From Styela clava (lineage: Eukaryota > Chordata > Ascidiacea > Stolidobranchia > Styelidae), in NCBI RefSeq assembly GCF_964204865.1, contig NC_135257.1, positions 7,648,151-7,712,150 on the forward strand: DNA of 64,000 nt, in the 5' to 3' direction. Below the pieces are notes generated by a model that was not told the origin of the DNA, ran no database searches, and saw only the letters and a program-made list of their open reading frames with translations. Below, piece after piece: positions 34,201 to 50,000 of the stretch. Position 1 is the first letter of the stretch. Every line of letters starts with the position of its first letter. Position numbers and translations under genes: made by a program.

Positions 34201-35080
34201 TCATCCAGAATGTTCAAATAAAAATTGAAATAAAGTTTCACTACCACGCCGTTAACAGTACGAGCAAGGCCGCAGAGCAGTGAGCACCGCTTTTTCGAAA
34301 ATAGGGGGAAATGGTTAAGGCAATGCTACGCGGTGGCGCAATGACCGCCGAAATAATTAAATCTAAAGGTCCCATGCGACTCGGAAAATAATAGAAAATA
34401 AAAGTAATATCGTTCTTGTGGCTCCAACCATTCACAAAGAACAAAAATGGGAAGTCGATTGGTCCGTTTGTTGACAAGGAAGTTTTTTTAACAACAACAT
34501 AGCCTATGTACCTTTCGTGCCCAATAAATTATAAAGGAGATCAAAACATTCGGGACCTGTCAAAAACAGTCTTTAGAAAGATATTGAAAGTACTTTGTTA
34601 TATGTATATATATAACCCATCATGCCAACATTGCACCACTCATTGTAAAGAATAGAATTTCATAGAATTTTTAAATAGAATTTCAATTTCAATAGAATTT
34701 CACAACTGAATAGTCGGCCACCAATGTTTATGTCCAAATACATCCAACGGAGTCTATTGAATAGCATCAAACAAAACCTTCTGACTTTCAGCTCTCAAAT
34801 TGCTTTTCAGCCAGGACTTGCTAAAACACAAAGAAACTCGTTGGCGAGACTGCAATCATAATACACGATCAGACAAAGAAACGAAACTAGTTTAAAAATT
34901 CCCCCATTTGATGAAAGCAGACCCAATATATGTCAAAAAAGTTATTGTTATTACACAAAGGTTGGATAGACGGGAAAAGTAACTACGTTTCAATTACAAC
35001 CAATTAGATATAGCCTAATTATACATATCACTTAGTGTATATGTTGCATTCAGCAAGCGTGGGTAAATCTTGTTTCAACG
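34201..35080 (+). promoter_or_regulatory. Upstream region of CLCA-A, duplicated before CLCA-C
   Basis: This segment and the following exon 1 and start of intron 1 are repeated from 62557 onward with high identity, apart from about 150 extra bases in the right copy near 62990-63140. It must contain the CLCA promoter. Shared blocks such as CTCTCAAATTGCTTTTCAGC and AATCATAATACACGAT just upstream of the ATG are candidates for conserved control sites, but recent duplication alone explains the identity. No TATA box can be assigned with confidence. Confidence 0.6.
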
Positions 35081-38000
35081 ATGATTTCTTATCATTTAAC
35101 TGTAATAGTATGTTTATTCCGGATTGTCAATTGCTTTTCTTCGCAAACAGTACTTGTCGACAATGGTTATCGTGGAGTAGTGATTGCGATACATCCAAAT
35201 GTGACAGAAGATCAAAATTTGATTGACGATGTCAAGGTAAGATTTAGGGTCAGCGTGTGTGGAAATGAAATATTACTATGTAGTCCAACCGCCTATGATA
35301 AAGACCGCATTATACGAATTGTTGTAACGCAAATCAATTGGCGGGTTGCCATACGACACTTTTTTTCCGGACATGTCCGCGATTTTAGTGGTAAAATTTG
35401 TGTTAGGGAGAAATGTTAAAAAGTGCTTGAATGTCAGCGATTTTTGAATACAGTGTTATCCCTGCCACAAATCCTTGAGTTTTCAGATATTACGCATCCA
35501 GAAATCGATATTTTCAGAGATATGTCACATGAAGGCCTTGTTGTGCAACACGGATTGCGTTAGATTCAGATAATTGTGATGTCACATATGATTTTAATTG
35601 TCAGATATTTGTACTCTGTATTTTGGTTGAACTACCAATACCTGTGCTTTACACCGTTACTTTGTGCTTTTTCATAATTGTTATCGTTCACAGAAACAAC
35701 CTGCATTTGATTTAGTGAAATGTAGGCTTGCACGTAATTGACAAAAATCAATTCCGTAATTACGGCCAAATCGATTACGTAATGACCCCGTGATTGCGAT
35801 ATTTTTTTCACACATTTAAACCTATCATAACAACCAATTTAATCCACTTCTATTCCGGATGGGACATCGAAGTTTGTTTTTCATATTCCCGGCAGTACTA
35901 CACGCCGGCGACAGATGTTAAAGACAAATGTCAAGGAGTGAATTCAAAATAATTTTACTCTGATTTTTATCTTTTGTGTTAGCTTTGATTTTTTTTTATC
36001 CACTTTATCACCAAATTTTATGCGATCAATTTTATCATTACCAACACTGGTAATAAATTTAGGAAACGATAGTTCACTTTTTTGAAATCGTATTAACGTA
36101 TTAATACGACTTTCGTATTAAAAAAAAAATTCGGGTTGCTAATTTATTAATCAACTACAAGCGTATTCTCTCGTTTGATTATACTTTCGCATGCCTCGCG
36201 ACGAAGACTTGTTATTTCACCAATATCCGACTTTACTACTTAGTTAGCATTTTATAATAATTATTGATGCCGACTTATTGACGATATTCCGAATTCTATG
36301 CTTCATTTTAAATTAAATCATTTCGCGACCTAAAATTTATAATAATAAAAAATCCCGTCGAATTGTTGTTTCTCTGCCGTCTCAATCGCTTTACCGATGT
36401 CGAAAAGACTTAAGTTGCGTTGGTTCATTACGCAATTTCTCTTCCGTCTTTATATTGATGTTTGATAAGCGCGGCATTAATTATCACGCATTTACAAATA
36501 GACCATGTTTTATAAGTTGATCTCTTACATTCTTTAGTCGTTTCACCCGACGTTCATCGGTCTCAACACAATTCTATTCCTTATTTACGGTTAATATGTA
36601 CATTGGCCATCCTAGATAAGTTGATAATAGGTTAGTAAATGACGCGTTATGCCTTCCCCATCTGCCTAAGAAGAGAGAGAAAAACGGCTGCGAATACCAG
36701 AACTCTAACTTCTTTTACTTAAACTTTAATTTTTTACAATCGACGGAATTGACTGCTCTGAAGAGAGCTCGTTTCAATCGCGAAAGCGCTCGACCAATAA
36801 TTACGACTTTACGTAATTCGTAACTTCGCTTCCGTAACTCGAAATAATTCCGTAATTCCGTAAATCCGTAAATTACGTGCAAGCCTAGTGAAATGCAATT
36901 CTGTATTCATTCTATTCTCACGAGAAAGCAACGACAGCTTGTGTCTTTGGATTTATCGCGAATTTATACCATAATATAAGTGTTTTGTTTGTATAATTGC
37001 TCAGCGTGGCATATTAAAATTTTGTCTTTCCGGATATGGTACCCTAGCATATGGCAATCAAATAAAAATAAATCTGATATGAACGTTCTATTTTTATTAT
37101 GTTAGAATATGATGATAGATGCTTCTGCAGATTTGTTTGAAGCCACTCATAAGAGAGCATATTTCAAAGAAATCACAATACTGATTCCTAAAACGTGGAC
37201 AGTTGGGAATTACGAAAATGCATCAAAAGAATCATATGATTCGGTTTGTATACTTCCGTTGTCATCATTTTTCCTATTCACACTGCAAAGTCGAAGATAT
37301 ATATATTAATAGAATATATAATTTTGTTTCAAGATGCTGGTAAATAACATAAAGACGATGCTACGATTTCAACTATGAGAACAAATTTAGTGGAATGTAA
37401 AATAAAATGAGCGATTTATTAGAACATCTTAATTCTTGATGGTAGATATAGACGCCAAAACTGAAGAAGTGTTTTTTTTAGGCTGATATTCGGATAGAGG
37501 AATCGGAAATCGGAAAGAATACGCCTTATGCACGGACGTACCTAGGATGTGGATTAGGCGGCATATACATCCATCTTACTCCAGATTACGTATCATTAGA
37601 CACAGTGGCAGACAATTACGGTCCGAGAGGTAAATTTGGTATTGATAAGTAAAACTGATCTGAATAATCTTACATTCGAGAGTAGTGGTTCTCAAATTTT
37701 ATAAGCCGCGCCCATATTTTAGAATTTGTCAAGTCTCGCGCCCACCTCAAAAATAACTAGCTAACAATAAGCTACAAATAACAGATAAAGCGAGAGTATG
37801 TTTATTGGGCCGAGCAAGATCAAATCTATATTTAATATATATTTTATTTTATTTTTATATTTCAATTTTTATCAGCTTCACGCCTCTTCAGAAAACTGTC
37901 TACGCCCTCTTGTTGTGCGCGTTTGACAACCACTGTCTCAGAGTATTTATTAAAAATATAGATATTGTTTAATGATATAATTCATGAATAGTATGAAATA

Positions 38001-41000
38001 TGTATGAAAGTATGAATGAATTAGATAAATAAATTCTTGTCTTAAAAAGGAAAAACTGTTGTTCACGAATGGGGCCATTATAGATGGGGAGTGTTCGACG
38101 AATATCCAGTCAATGATGATCAAGCATTTTACTTGGATACACTGACAGGGGCCGAAGCAACTCGGTAAATATATTTGTCATGTTTTTAATCACTGAGTTG
38201 TATTTTATTTATTCGCAAACACTTCCGATTTTGAATTGCCTATTTATATTTGTTTCACGAGTATCTGATTGTGTAACGTTAGCTTGGTTAAATGTTACTC
38301 TCAGGGCTTCTTAGTCCACAATCTAGAATGATGTTTTACCTGTTTATTCCTCTGTTTCTCGTCTTTCTAGAATTGGAATGTACTATTCCGATTCTGATAA
38401 TTTTTCTAATGACTCCAGTCCCGGTAACCATGTCACAGTGCCGAATTGAAGTGCACTAGAAACTGGTTCCATATTAAGAAACTGTTAACAATTCAGACGT
38501 TACTCATAGTTCTAAATGTATTACTTAATAACTGTCTTGTTAGGTACACCACCAGAACGTGCACCTTTAAAAACTTGTACCTAAACGCCGTTTCCGAATG
38601 GCTTTTCCCGTATGACTGTACCCAGCCTGCTGTCACTGTGCCAAGGTGATCTCTACATTGGTCGTTGCTATGTTGTTCGCTGCCCATGATTACCCCTCCC
38701 GTACTTGACGGTGCCCGGAGTCTCTTTTCTGTAACAAATTTGGTTTTTGGACTTAATATTTGATATAGTCTTATTTCTAATAAACTTTCAAAGTTAGACT
38801 CTTATCACAGGTGTCACTGCTCGATAAACAACTTTGGTTTTTCGCGTCACCTTTCCCCATGAAATGTCATTTTCAACTTTTTTAAGTTTGTGTTCACTGT
38901 GAGTGCATTTTCATTTTGGTGAAAAGTAAACTACTGACTGACTGGCCTAAGATTCTAAATTGTCAAAATTTTTATCGATTTTTCTCTGCATGAAGTAAAG
39001 ATCTGGGTCGTTTTGCTGAATTCTTGCTTTTTTTGCTACTAATGGAACAATCAATTTCAAAATTACGGTTTTTCAAATTTCCTCCCGAGTCCTATGATAT
39101 CCGATATTTAGCCTAAAATTTTCTTGTTTCATTTAAATTGAAAACAAAGTTTTTTTAAACATTTTTTCTTTCAATAGGCCGCTTCAGTATTTTGCCCAAA
39201 ATTAACTTGCTTCCCAAAGCTCGTCATCTTTTTCCTAAATTTAATAAAACGCAGCCACTGTTACCACGTGATTTTTTTTGTTTTGTTATGAGATAGCGAC
39301 TGTCTGAATCACATTTCGAGTAATAGCCCCTTCTGCACGGATCGGCCTTCCGCGATCATTCAAATTTATTTCTAAAAAAAATAATTTTTATATTTTTGCC
39401 GAATTCAACTTCATATCCATATACAATTAAGCATAATATACATGAAGGTTAACTAATTTTTTGTTTGTTATTCAAGTTGTCCGAGAGCAATCAGTGGGAC
39501 ATATCGAGGTGTGTGCAATATTTTTAATCCACTAACATACTTACCGTATCCGACTTGTTTCTTCAAAGATGATGACTTGCAGCCAACGGGCTTGAAAACA
39601 TCCATCATGTACAAGCAATTTTTGGATAAGGTTCGGGATGAATTTGTTTGATAAAATCACTTGTTTAGTCGTACGTACATGGCGACGTTTTCTTTTTAAT
39701 ATTCAGCTGGTTAAGTTGATTTCTTTTCGACTATTGGGTCACACATACAGTTATTTCAATTTATGTAGTATTTACGAACTAGTATGAACTTATTTACTTT
39801 GAACTACTTTTCATCGTTTCTGGATTCGGAGCTCCAAACAAACATTATTATACACAATGACAATCACCATTACATTGATTTAATTTCCGTCTTCAAATGA
39901 TTGATTTTTTAGTTCTGGGTTCGTCGATATTGAGCTCGCACATGCATTTCTCTAAAGACTAAACTAAAGTGCCAATCCTGGCCGCCGTTAATTCACCATA
40001 TTTTCTAGGGGGCTCCCAAAGTATGCGAACTAAGATGGCGGACATCGGAATGTAATATGTGTACTAGGTTAGGGTTAGGCCATAATTTTAGGTATAAATA
40101 CTACGGGAGGCTCTTGGCTAGTCTTCGAACTGATAATAGGACTAAAATAAGGAAAATTGAAAAAAAAAATTATCGCCTAACCCTCACCTGTTACCCATGT
40201 TACGTTCCGATGTCCGCCATCTTGGTTCGCATACTTCGGGAGCACCTTTTCTAGTACTATTTATTACCTCTTTCAAAACTTTTTGGTTAACTGCTTTATT
40301 ATCTTCCAGAACAATTGTTTTAGCATGCTTAACACTACCTGACCTACATAGCCATATATCATTCGTGCGAGCCTCGTATCCATATATATATATATTCACC
40401 TATTTCGCTCTATTCAAACATAAAACATCAGTTATTGGAGAGAAGCAACTATTTGGAACGAAAAGATTGCATCAGATACATGTTATTTGTCAACATTTAA
40501 TTTTCCAGGTTTCTACTTTTTGCCACAGCGACTCTTCCGATCCGATAAACCTTCACAACGAAGAAGCAAATAATACTCAAAATATCCGATGTAGTTATCA
40601 AAGTACCTGGGATGTCATATTAGAATCAGTAGATTTCCGGAACGGCTCGAATTTGCCGAACTTAGCATTGACCGATATTATTCCGGAATTCAAGATTTTA
40701 AGAGTTGTGCCTAAGAGAATAATTTTTGTAATGGACGTATCTGGAAGCATGCAAGATAACGTAAGCTCAGTTTGAATTTCTGCTTGACCCAAAGCTTCCC
40801 CCCCCCCCCCTATTTTACCACGTGCTAATAAAAATATTGATAACAACGGTAAAACACTGAAATACTTTAATTTCACTCTTAATAAATCACTGAATTAAAC
40901 AATGACGATTCAGCTTCGTTAACTCGCTTAAGCTCGGAATTTGATATCATCACTTTTGGAATGAGAAATACATGCAAAACTACTTGCCAGAAAAGGTTGT

Positions 41001-44000
41001 GGTTGGCAGTAAACCTTTCGGAAGATGGTTTTCATTAATGCAAATTGTATTTATGTATATCCGATGATTTCATTCATATCGTTTTTTTGGCATTAGATGA
41101 AACTCGTACACCTACGATCAGTTGTGAATCATATTATCAAAGATGTTCTGAGTACTGGTTCATATGTGGGACTTGTTTCATTTGAATCTATATCGTTGAT
41201 TTTGGCTCAACTCACAGAAATTTCTGATACTGACAGCAGAAATGATTTGACAGCACTTCTTCCTGGCACAGCTAGCGGAGGCACGGGAATTGGAAGTGGA
41301 ATTCGGAAGGGAATCGAAGTATGTTGCTTGTCATTGCCGCAACCGAGTGGGTTGATAACGTGAAGTGCCTATACAGACGGCTCATATGCATATAGAGTCA
41401 ACTAAATATATATGCATATACATCCAATACCCTATATCAGTGGTTCCCAAACTGGGGGTAATTACCCCCAAAGGGGTAATTTGGCAATTTTTGGGGGTCA
41501 ATCCAGACGTTCACTGTTTTAACAATTTCCTTTGTAATCCCCATACTTTTTGACTAGTCTGCTCAAAAGCTGGACATGTAATGCTCGCATCTGGTCAATG
41601 AGCCTAGCCCTAGTCATTTAGTCACCACTGTATTAGGACGTACTAACTTCGCCGTACAGATTGTGGGCTAAAATGCTGAGCTAGCGCAGGTTTATCATTT
41701 TAAAGTCAAGTCTTTGGTTAAAAGTAATAACGATATGACTGCTGAATTTTTATGAGGGGGGTAATTGAGATTTTGGTAATTCGATTTAGAGGTAACAATA
41801 TTGAAAAGTTTGGGAACCACTGCCTTATATGTATATACAGCCAACCTAACATACGTATACACACTATACAGACAGCCAAAGCAATATACAAAAGCCAATG
41901 TGATATGCATATACGGCCTTTGAAGCAATGCTCATACATAGCCAGTGTCACATGTATGTGTAGTCAACGCTCTATACATTTACAGCCGTTAAAATGTACA
42001 TACATACATAGCCAGTGACATCTGCAAATTATAGACAACTCAATATACTTATACATTTATTCAAATAATCTACAGTTGAGTCAAGTTAATTTTTTTTTTC
42101 CAACCAGTCAAAAAGAATCATATACAATAGTTAAAAAAGTGTCTGCGTCAATGTTATATGTATTTATTATCCAGGTAATATACATATAGATCCGGTTGTT
42201 CAATATGCATACGAGTATACAGCCGTTCATGCAATGCACATACACAGAAATATCATATGTACAAATTGTCAACTCAACATACTAAAAACATATATTTAAG
42301 TGATGTGCAATGTCATATGAAGCCAACAAAATATACATATACAGCTATTTTGAGGGATGTACAAACACAGTCAATCTGTTTCATATCGTCACGCTAATAA
42401 CTGAATTGCGTAAGTCATTTTTAGCAGTTTTGAGAAAAACGTAAAAAACTTCCTAATGATATTGTTATGCCATTGAGAGTCAATAATTTTCCTTGGTTCA
42501 GTTTTTTGATCGTATCCGGATTTAAGTTAATTTGTATGACGCAGTTAAGTGACGTCATAATGGCGCATTGTGACTTAGGCAGAAATGTGTCTTTGACTTG
42601 GGGACATACGCAATTTTGCAACTTTACTATATGCACCAGTCCTGAAAACTAAACATTTCAAAAACGAATGTAATTCTCGGTATCTACAATGTCAAATCCC
42701 CAAAATAGCTAATCAGTTTCAATTACATTATTTTTTATGTTTAAAAATATATATTTCATCAATATAACACGTTCTGCACACCCACCGAAATAAGACTAAG
42801 ATTAAATATAAAAAATAAAACAGCAATGCACCCCGTATAAAAGCCAACCAAGGTGATTTGGACTCGGACAGTGAATATCACAAGTGCATGCCCTCTATAC
42901 TGTAGTATAAAATCAAAATAATACGCGCTAAGCTAGAATCCGAGATGCAAAAACTCGAAAATACTTCGCCGAGGTTATTTTGCCTTTGTGATGTCACAAT
43001 AGTCCTGCGGTAACAATGGATAATTCATCATGACGAAACAATTGCACCAATGTGCATGTCATACTAAATCTCCATTTTTATGGGTTTCGGAATTCTTAAA
43101 ATAAAATCTGAGTAAACAGACAGGTGCGCAGCATTACATAAATACTTATTTTATAAAAAACTCAAAATCGCCAATAAGGACTTACGCAATTCGGTTATTA
43201 GCGTGACGATATGTATGCACTCTATGTGGGTGCTGCGGCAATGCGGTTGCGTCCACATTGTCTATTGCGCACATAACTTGTGGGTCTGAACGTAAATACG
43301 ATACGTAAAGAACCCGTCGCTCGTTGCGGATATATAGGTATATATATTGGACGTCGCAATCTAAAAAGTCATATCGCATTACAACAGCTGATCGCTCATA
43401 TCACGAGTGCGTTGAAATGGCTTTACATGGTATTTACGCATAATAGTCAGCGCCGGATTAACCATTAAACCAGGCCTGCCCTACCTTTTTCGTCTCGCGG
43501 GCCACTTTCACGTGACGAAATCGGTCGCATGCGGCCCGCCGGAGTGTTTTTTTGCGGCCCGCTCTATAAAGTTTGTGAGCAGACTTTTTAAATTTTTACA
43601 TACATTTTACTATACATAAGTATCTTTTGTGATTTGGGTGTAATTATTCCTGCCATCTATGTACGTCCAAATGCCGGTTTTTATTATTCCGTATGTGTCA
43701 AGTCTTGCATCCTGTTGGACATAAACGTATTTTTTTTTTATTTCTCGAAAAACTGTGCACCTTATTCGACGAACTATAAAGATATTGTTCGATCATTGGG
43801 AACAAACGCTGAGCACAATATTTTGGGTACTGGTCCCCGGCCTCGTTGTCTTTTTATGTTTGTACTTTTGTTCATGTTATGTTCGCGTTAAATAAGATTT
43901 TGGAAATGTCGTCACTGCGTATTCGTCAATAATTCTGATAAAATTGACGTAATGGCATTGCTACTAATGAGTTACAAATCAGTATATATCGACTATTCGT

Positions 44001-47000
44001 TTAGAAATCTTCGTTATGTTACTTCATTAAATACTTGTATTGGTGTTTCAAATTTTACGAAACGGCCCACTAAAACTTGATATTGCCGCGGCATTGACGC
44101 ACATTATGCTCATTTTAACATTAAAGCAGTATCGTAGCTACTGAAAATGAATGAATAAAACCACTATAACGCAAATATAACACTCAACTTTGATGTGTTT
44201 GTTTTTGGCGTGGTCGCCAAAAAACCGCAAGTGTGTTGTGTAATGATTGATTCTTTGATTCGTTGCTCGAGAGTGTTATGTCCACGCCCCGTTCATCAGA
44301 TATTCGAATAGTAAACCGCTATTCTAATATTCGAATAATTTGCCAGCCCTACCCAGTAACCAGAAAGCAATTATTAATTTGATTGATTTCAGGTTAATAA
44401 ACTCGCCTTTTATGTATTATGTAATTACCTACAGTGTAAGCCTTTTTAACGCACTCGTCATAGGAGCGACCAGCTGTCTGGGACAATATGACTTCTTAGA
44501 TTGCGACTTCTCACATATCTATCCATCCGCCACGAGCGGCGGATTCTTTAACTATGGGTGCAGCATATAGCCTTTATAAGGTGCATGTATGTGGAATGGA
44601 TTGACTGTGTTTGTACAACACCTGCTTGGCTGTATATTGGAATGGCTGTCTATACATATGGCTTTGGCTGTGTACGTATATTTGGTTGACTTTATATAAG
44701 ATGGTGTATACTGCATACCATACCATATATTCTTGCCTCTATATGTACGCCACGTATCTAACACTATAGATACTAAATTATTGATTTTTTTTAGATACTA
44801 AAGTTCGATGGTGGACAGCCAGCTGGTGGAATATTGGTTGTGTTAACGGACGGACAAGAGACACAGCTTCCGTATGTCGAAAATATTGCATCTGAAGCAT
44901 TGATGGAAGTAAACGTTGAATATTTTTTTTCATTTCAATGTCGTTTTAATTCATATCTTGTCATCAAAACGATTTTACTTTTACAGAATGTTATCATTCA
45001 CTCAGTTTTTATTGGAGTGAGTGATACCAATGTAAACCATGATTTAGCAAGTCTATCGGAACAAAGTGGAGGAAATTGGTATTACAGCGATGGCACTACT
45101 AATACTGCTTCTCAATTGACAAATATAATTGCAGCACTGACAAAGTCAAAAGATGGAGATTTGTCTTCTGAATCTATTCAGGTTTAATTTCCATTCCTTC
45201 CCCTGTTTCATGTTAACGGTATTTCTTTTCTATTTCCCAATATTTCTCCCTCGCTAAATTCGACCTTATTTTTTTTTTGTTAATTGCTTTTTTCCTAACT
45301 TAGTTCATTTTTTTGTTCAGTTGGTGAATCGTAATGAAAATCTAAAACCTGGAAGAATTGTTAGTTCAACCGTGGCAATTGATGGGTCGGTGGGAAAAAA
45401 TACTGTGTTCACGTTTACCTGGGACATTCAAGAACCAACTGTTGAAATAACACCTCCTGGTCGATCGTGTATTTACTCCAACCGTATTTCATCACACAAG
45501 AGTTATTGTGACGGTTCCCCAATACACGAGGTGGAGGAACAATTTTCGTCAGTGAGATTTGTCATCCCAGAAACGGTTAAAGTATGTAAGAAGTTTCTAA
45601 TTTTCGAACATGTTTTGAATATACGGTATATATATCAAAATTTATAACCTATCAGTGAGCATTTAGAATTCAATGTTTCATGGAGTTTTTCATGCAGTGG
45701 TATTTTTGATGGACCGCTCTGTTTAACCGGTATATTTTCCTTGGCTGCGTGACCTACCATTGATGATCCCTCGATATGATCGAATATTTAGATTTCCGGT
45801 TTATATACAGGATTCTGTTATATTTACAGCCTGGTACTTGGGAATATACAATACAAAGCAATGTATCAGACGAGTCAACTGTCACGGTTACATCCACTGC
45901 ATCAACTGGCGGTAATCCTGTAACAGTCGAAGCAAAAATTTTGGCTTCCGACGTTTCAGAAAGCAAGGCAGCTGTCATAATAGCTGAGGTAGTGGTGGCA
46001 ATTGAAACATATTTGCATAAGTTGAATGACTAAATAATAATATATTGCAATTATGTTTAGGTATTTCGGAATGGTTTGCCAGTGTTGGGAGCGTCTGTAA
46101 ATGCAACTGTGGTTAAACCCGACAGTACAACTTCTAATGTTATACTCCTTGACAACGGAAAAGGTATGCGGCATCGATCAGGATGTATTACAATGTTTGT
46201 GTACATAGCCTGTTTCTTGTTTTAATGCAGTCTCAATGTTTCTCCTCTTTTTTATACAAATATAAATTATGGAATCTCAGAATCCCATTTATTTTCTTAA
46301 CAACAGGTGCTGACTTTAAGAAAGACGACGGAGTCTATTCAAAATATTATTCCAATTTCAATTCCAAAGGAAGATATTATGTTGAGGTAATCCACTGTAT
46401 GAATTACTGAAGTACTTATTATCAGTGCCGTCAAAACGAGATAAAAATAGTTTTGTTTCGGCTAACTAAACTAAAAACCATCGAAAAAATCGGCTTCCCA
46501 TTATTTGATTATTTCCAAAGCGTATAGTGTTCATTTTTTTATCTATATTATACTGCTTATAATTTATATGTTTTGTTTATTTTGAAACTGAATTTTTAAT
46601 ACCTCATATATTTTTCAGGTATTAGTGTTTAAAGATGACGCATCGCACGAAGAAGACGGCGCTCAAGGTTCCCGTTCAGCCACAAGAAATGGTAAAAACA
46701 AGTAGTTTTGGCGACTACATAAATAAATATTCAATGTTGTGAATGTCATTAAACCGCTCATGGGAACATTTTTTTTATAAGCGCCCAACATGAAAGCCAG
46801 AGTTAAAAAGTTTTTTTATTACTCCTTTACACTGCACCAACGTATTCTATTATCATACACACTGCCCTAAACTCCGCAGTCAACTGTAATGTTTTTAAAT
46901 ACTCTTAAAAATCGTACATTTTACTTGTGAATATTGACTTTATCATAATGTTACGCTGGATATATTTCCAATCCTAACAATTCCCTACAGATTTATTCTA

Positions 47001-50000
47001 CAAACAAAACGCATATTCTCATCCAGACTCTTTAAACACCATAAACGCCATCGCTGAACGTGATCCTCGCATATGTGACCTGTTTACCGAACCATGACCG
47101 TAATATACATATGAATTTAGATGTCTTTTGATATATTGTATGTGATATTTGCATACTTTGTTATTGGACACAGTGGGCCTAATACCCTTCTATTGCTGAA
47201 CTCTTTTTCGTAGTTGTATAAAAATCGCCTCTTTCCACATATGATGGACCAATGTTTTGCGCGATTTTCGAGTCCATATATTTGAATTTTGAGCATTACA
47301 TTTCTGTTTCTGGGAGAATCACGGTAGCTAAATTTCTCTGTTTTATACTATTATATTCAGTAAAGCTTAATGCATGTATGTTGCTCACGAATACTAACGT
47401 TAACATCATAGGTACATTTGAGCAGGGGGATACCCAAGCAGCAAGCATTGAAGGACCTTTACAGAGAGTTGCCTCTAGTCCTGGACTAGCATACACTGGG
47501 TAAGTTGAACATATGCATGTATATATTTCAATTAAAAAAGGTGGTCACGGCTCGGAAAAACTGCATTACAAGACAGGGAGGGTATAGATCAGGGGTCACC
47601 AACATTTTCGAAGCCGAAGGCTACTTTTTGGGTACAGATTAAGCTGCGGGCTACCAGTTCAATGTACACTTTTAAAAAAATTAGTTGCCCGATTAAGCTT
47701 CAATTATTGATATAATTACTGGTATTTAGTGAAGTAGAGACATTAATAAACTTTAGGATTCTTCAGGAAATCAAACGATTATCATAACGTTGCAAATAAA
47801 TTTCTATCAATAACACATGTATTTCAAAACTGAATGTTTTCAAATTGAATTTCAACACGCTGCACAAGTCTAAGATAAAATGGACTAATAAGCACCGAAA
47901 ATTTTAAAATGGTAAAGAATAGGAAGAATTTTCCGGGGTCAAAGGTCGGTAAAGGTCAGTTGTACTATCAAATGTTGCAGAGTATTATACTCCGACGCGT
48001 AACTTGACACTGTAACTCTGAGCGAGTCTTCAGATTTTCATCAGTGAGGCGTGTTCCATGTTTGTTCTTGTTGGAGTGAGTCGCGGCGCTATGGCCCATC
48101 GTGTTAAGCGTTAGGTTCGCAGGCTAGAATCCCATGCGGGGATAGTTATGTGCGAAAGGATTGCTGGACTCCTCGCGCCGTAGGGTGGTTCACGTAACCG
48201 CTGGTCGGTTAAGACTTCCTTCGCCATCAAGTCCAGGCTTCCGGAAACAAATAACTAACTAATCCCATACCCGACATCGAATGGTAACCGGCGAGAAGCC
48301 GTGGTTTGTCATTGGGTTAAGCAGTCCTATCGGCTATCTTCTCCCTCGGGATAAATATGTAAATCTCCTCCTATCCTGAGTTTTTGTCAAAAAAGTTGAT
48401 TCGAAAGGATAGGTTGAAACAAACGATGGTCTCGTAAAATAGGATTGCTGTATGATTTGAATCGCGAGCTTTTTCTGTCCGTTCTGTGCTGACTGCTGAC
48501 CAGTGGGTAGTTAGCGCAGAAGATTACGTGACAAGATGTGAAATATCTCTCCGCTTTGCCGTCGCTAAAATCGCCCCACTAATGAGACACACGCAGGCTG
48601 TTTTCATGGTGGTATAAATTTATCCACCTCCCATTCATCGTGCAAATGATGGATTTTTCTTTGGAATCAATAATTGTATTATTACTGCTCCGCTAACCAA
48701 CGGACAAGAAAAAGCGCGGGTTCGTGGAAAGTGATCTCAGTGGGATGTCATAATTAGGAGAGTGTCAATTGACCCGTCACATTACTGAGGTCAAATAAAA
48801 ATAAGGTTGATGGTTACAATAATTAATATAGTGTCATTTCTAGTTCCCATATAAGTGTGATTTATACTAAAATAGCAGGACAAAATATAATTGATGTAGC
48901 TTACTTATAAGAGCCGTTAATAGGCTTAGTTTGGAACAGACCTGTGGGCGGCTCATATGGTCTTCGCGGGCGACTTGGTGCCCGCGGGCAACGCGTTGGT
49001 GATCACTGGTCTAGATGAATGCGGCTTTTAGGTTCAACCACGATAAAGTGAGAATGGGCGCTTCCCAGTCAATTTCCACTTTTTTTTCAAGCTTGGGACT
49101 TTTTGATCCTCATGCTCAAAGATTCGGCAGTTTCAAAAATTCACGGATAATCATAATATTGCATTCTAAATTCTTGAAAAAAAGTCATGCAGTGTGTCTC
49201 ATACTACAGTTGAATATCATTTCATGTTTTTTTTATTCTCTTCTTGGTATTACAGAAGTGTGTCAACAAGTGATACTATTCCACCCAATAAAGTCATCGA
49301 TCTTGAAGCTAAACAAGCTGATCTAAGCGACGCTTCAATCGGTGTTCACCTCAGTTTCACATCACCTGGAGACGACTATGATAGCGGAACAGGTAATATT
49401 GTCTTTGTCCCGAATACAAACATGTAATACAATCTCATTGCGGAGTCAAATGTCATGTAGGCTACTTACGAAAAAATGTAGCTGTCGGTGAATCATAAGG
49501 TCTGTTTTACAAAGCCCTTTAAAATAACTTTGATACGAAAAGTACCAGATTAATATTAAGGGCGATATATATAGTAGGCTTTTGGGGAAAAACATATTAT
49601 TTGCAATGAATGAGAAATGTAGTACCTTGATATGAGGCTTTATTCAACTTAAATCTAAAGCACATTTAGAATGAATCTATAATAAAATATAACACAAGTA
49701 AATTTTATTAAACAAGAAAACAAATACGTAGCGATTTGCTGATGCTAACAGTAAGCGACCCAATAGTTAAATGAATAAAGTTGAAAGATTTAACATACTA
49801 CATCTACAGCACAGCAATAATTGATGTCTGATTAAAAACGCTTCAGCCATCATCGCTAGACTGCAGCAGTATGAGTTACATTTACAAGTTATTACATTAT
49901 TTACCATCGCACGGTAATTGTTGAACTAGGTCAGGGGGCCGTGGACAACCCCTAGCACGCGTGCCAAAATTGGCACACGAGCCCATTTATTCGGCACACG

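Noticed and set aside
42421-42652. Similar open frames in the two TA-MITE copies (also 51290-51542)
   Set aside because: They occur on both strands of a non-coding repeat and are short; similarity follows from the copies being related DNA, not from a conserved protein.
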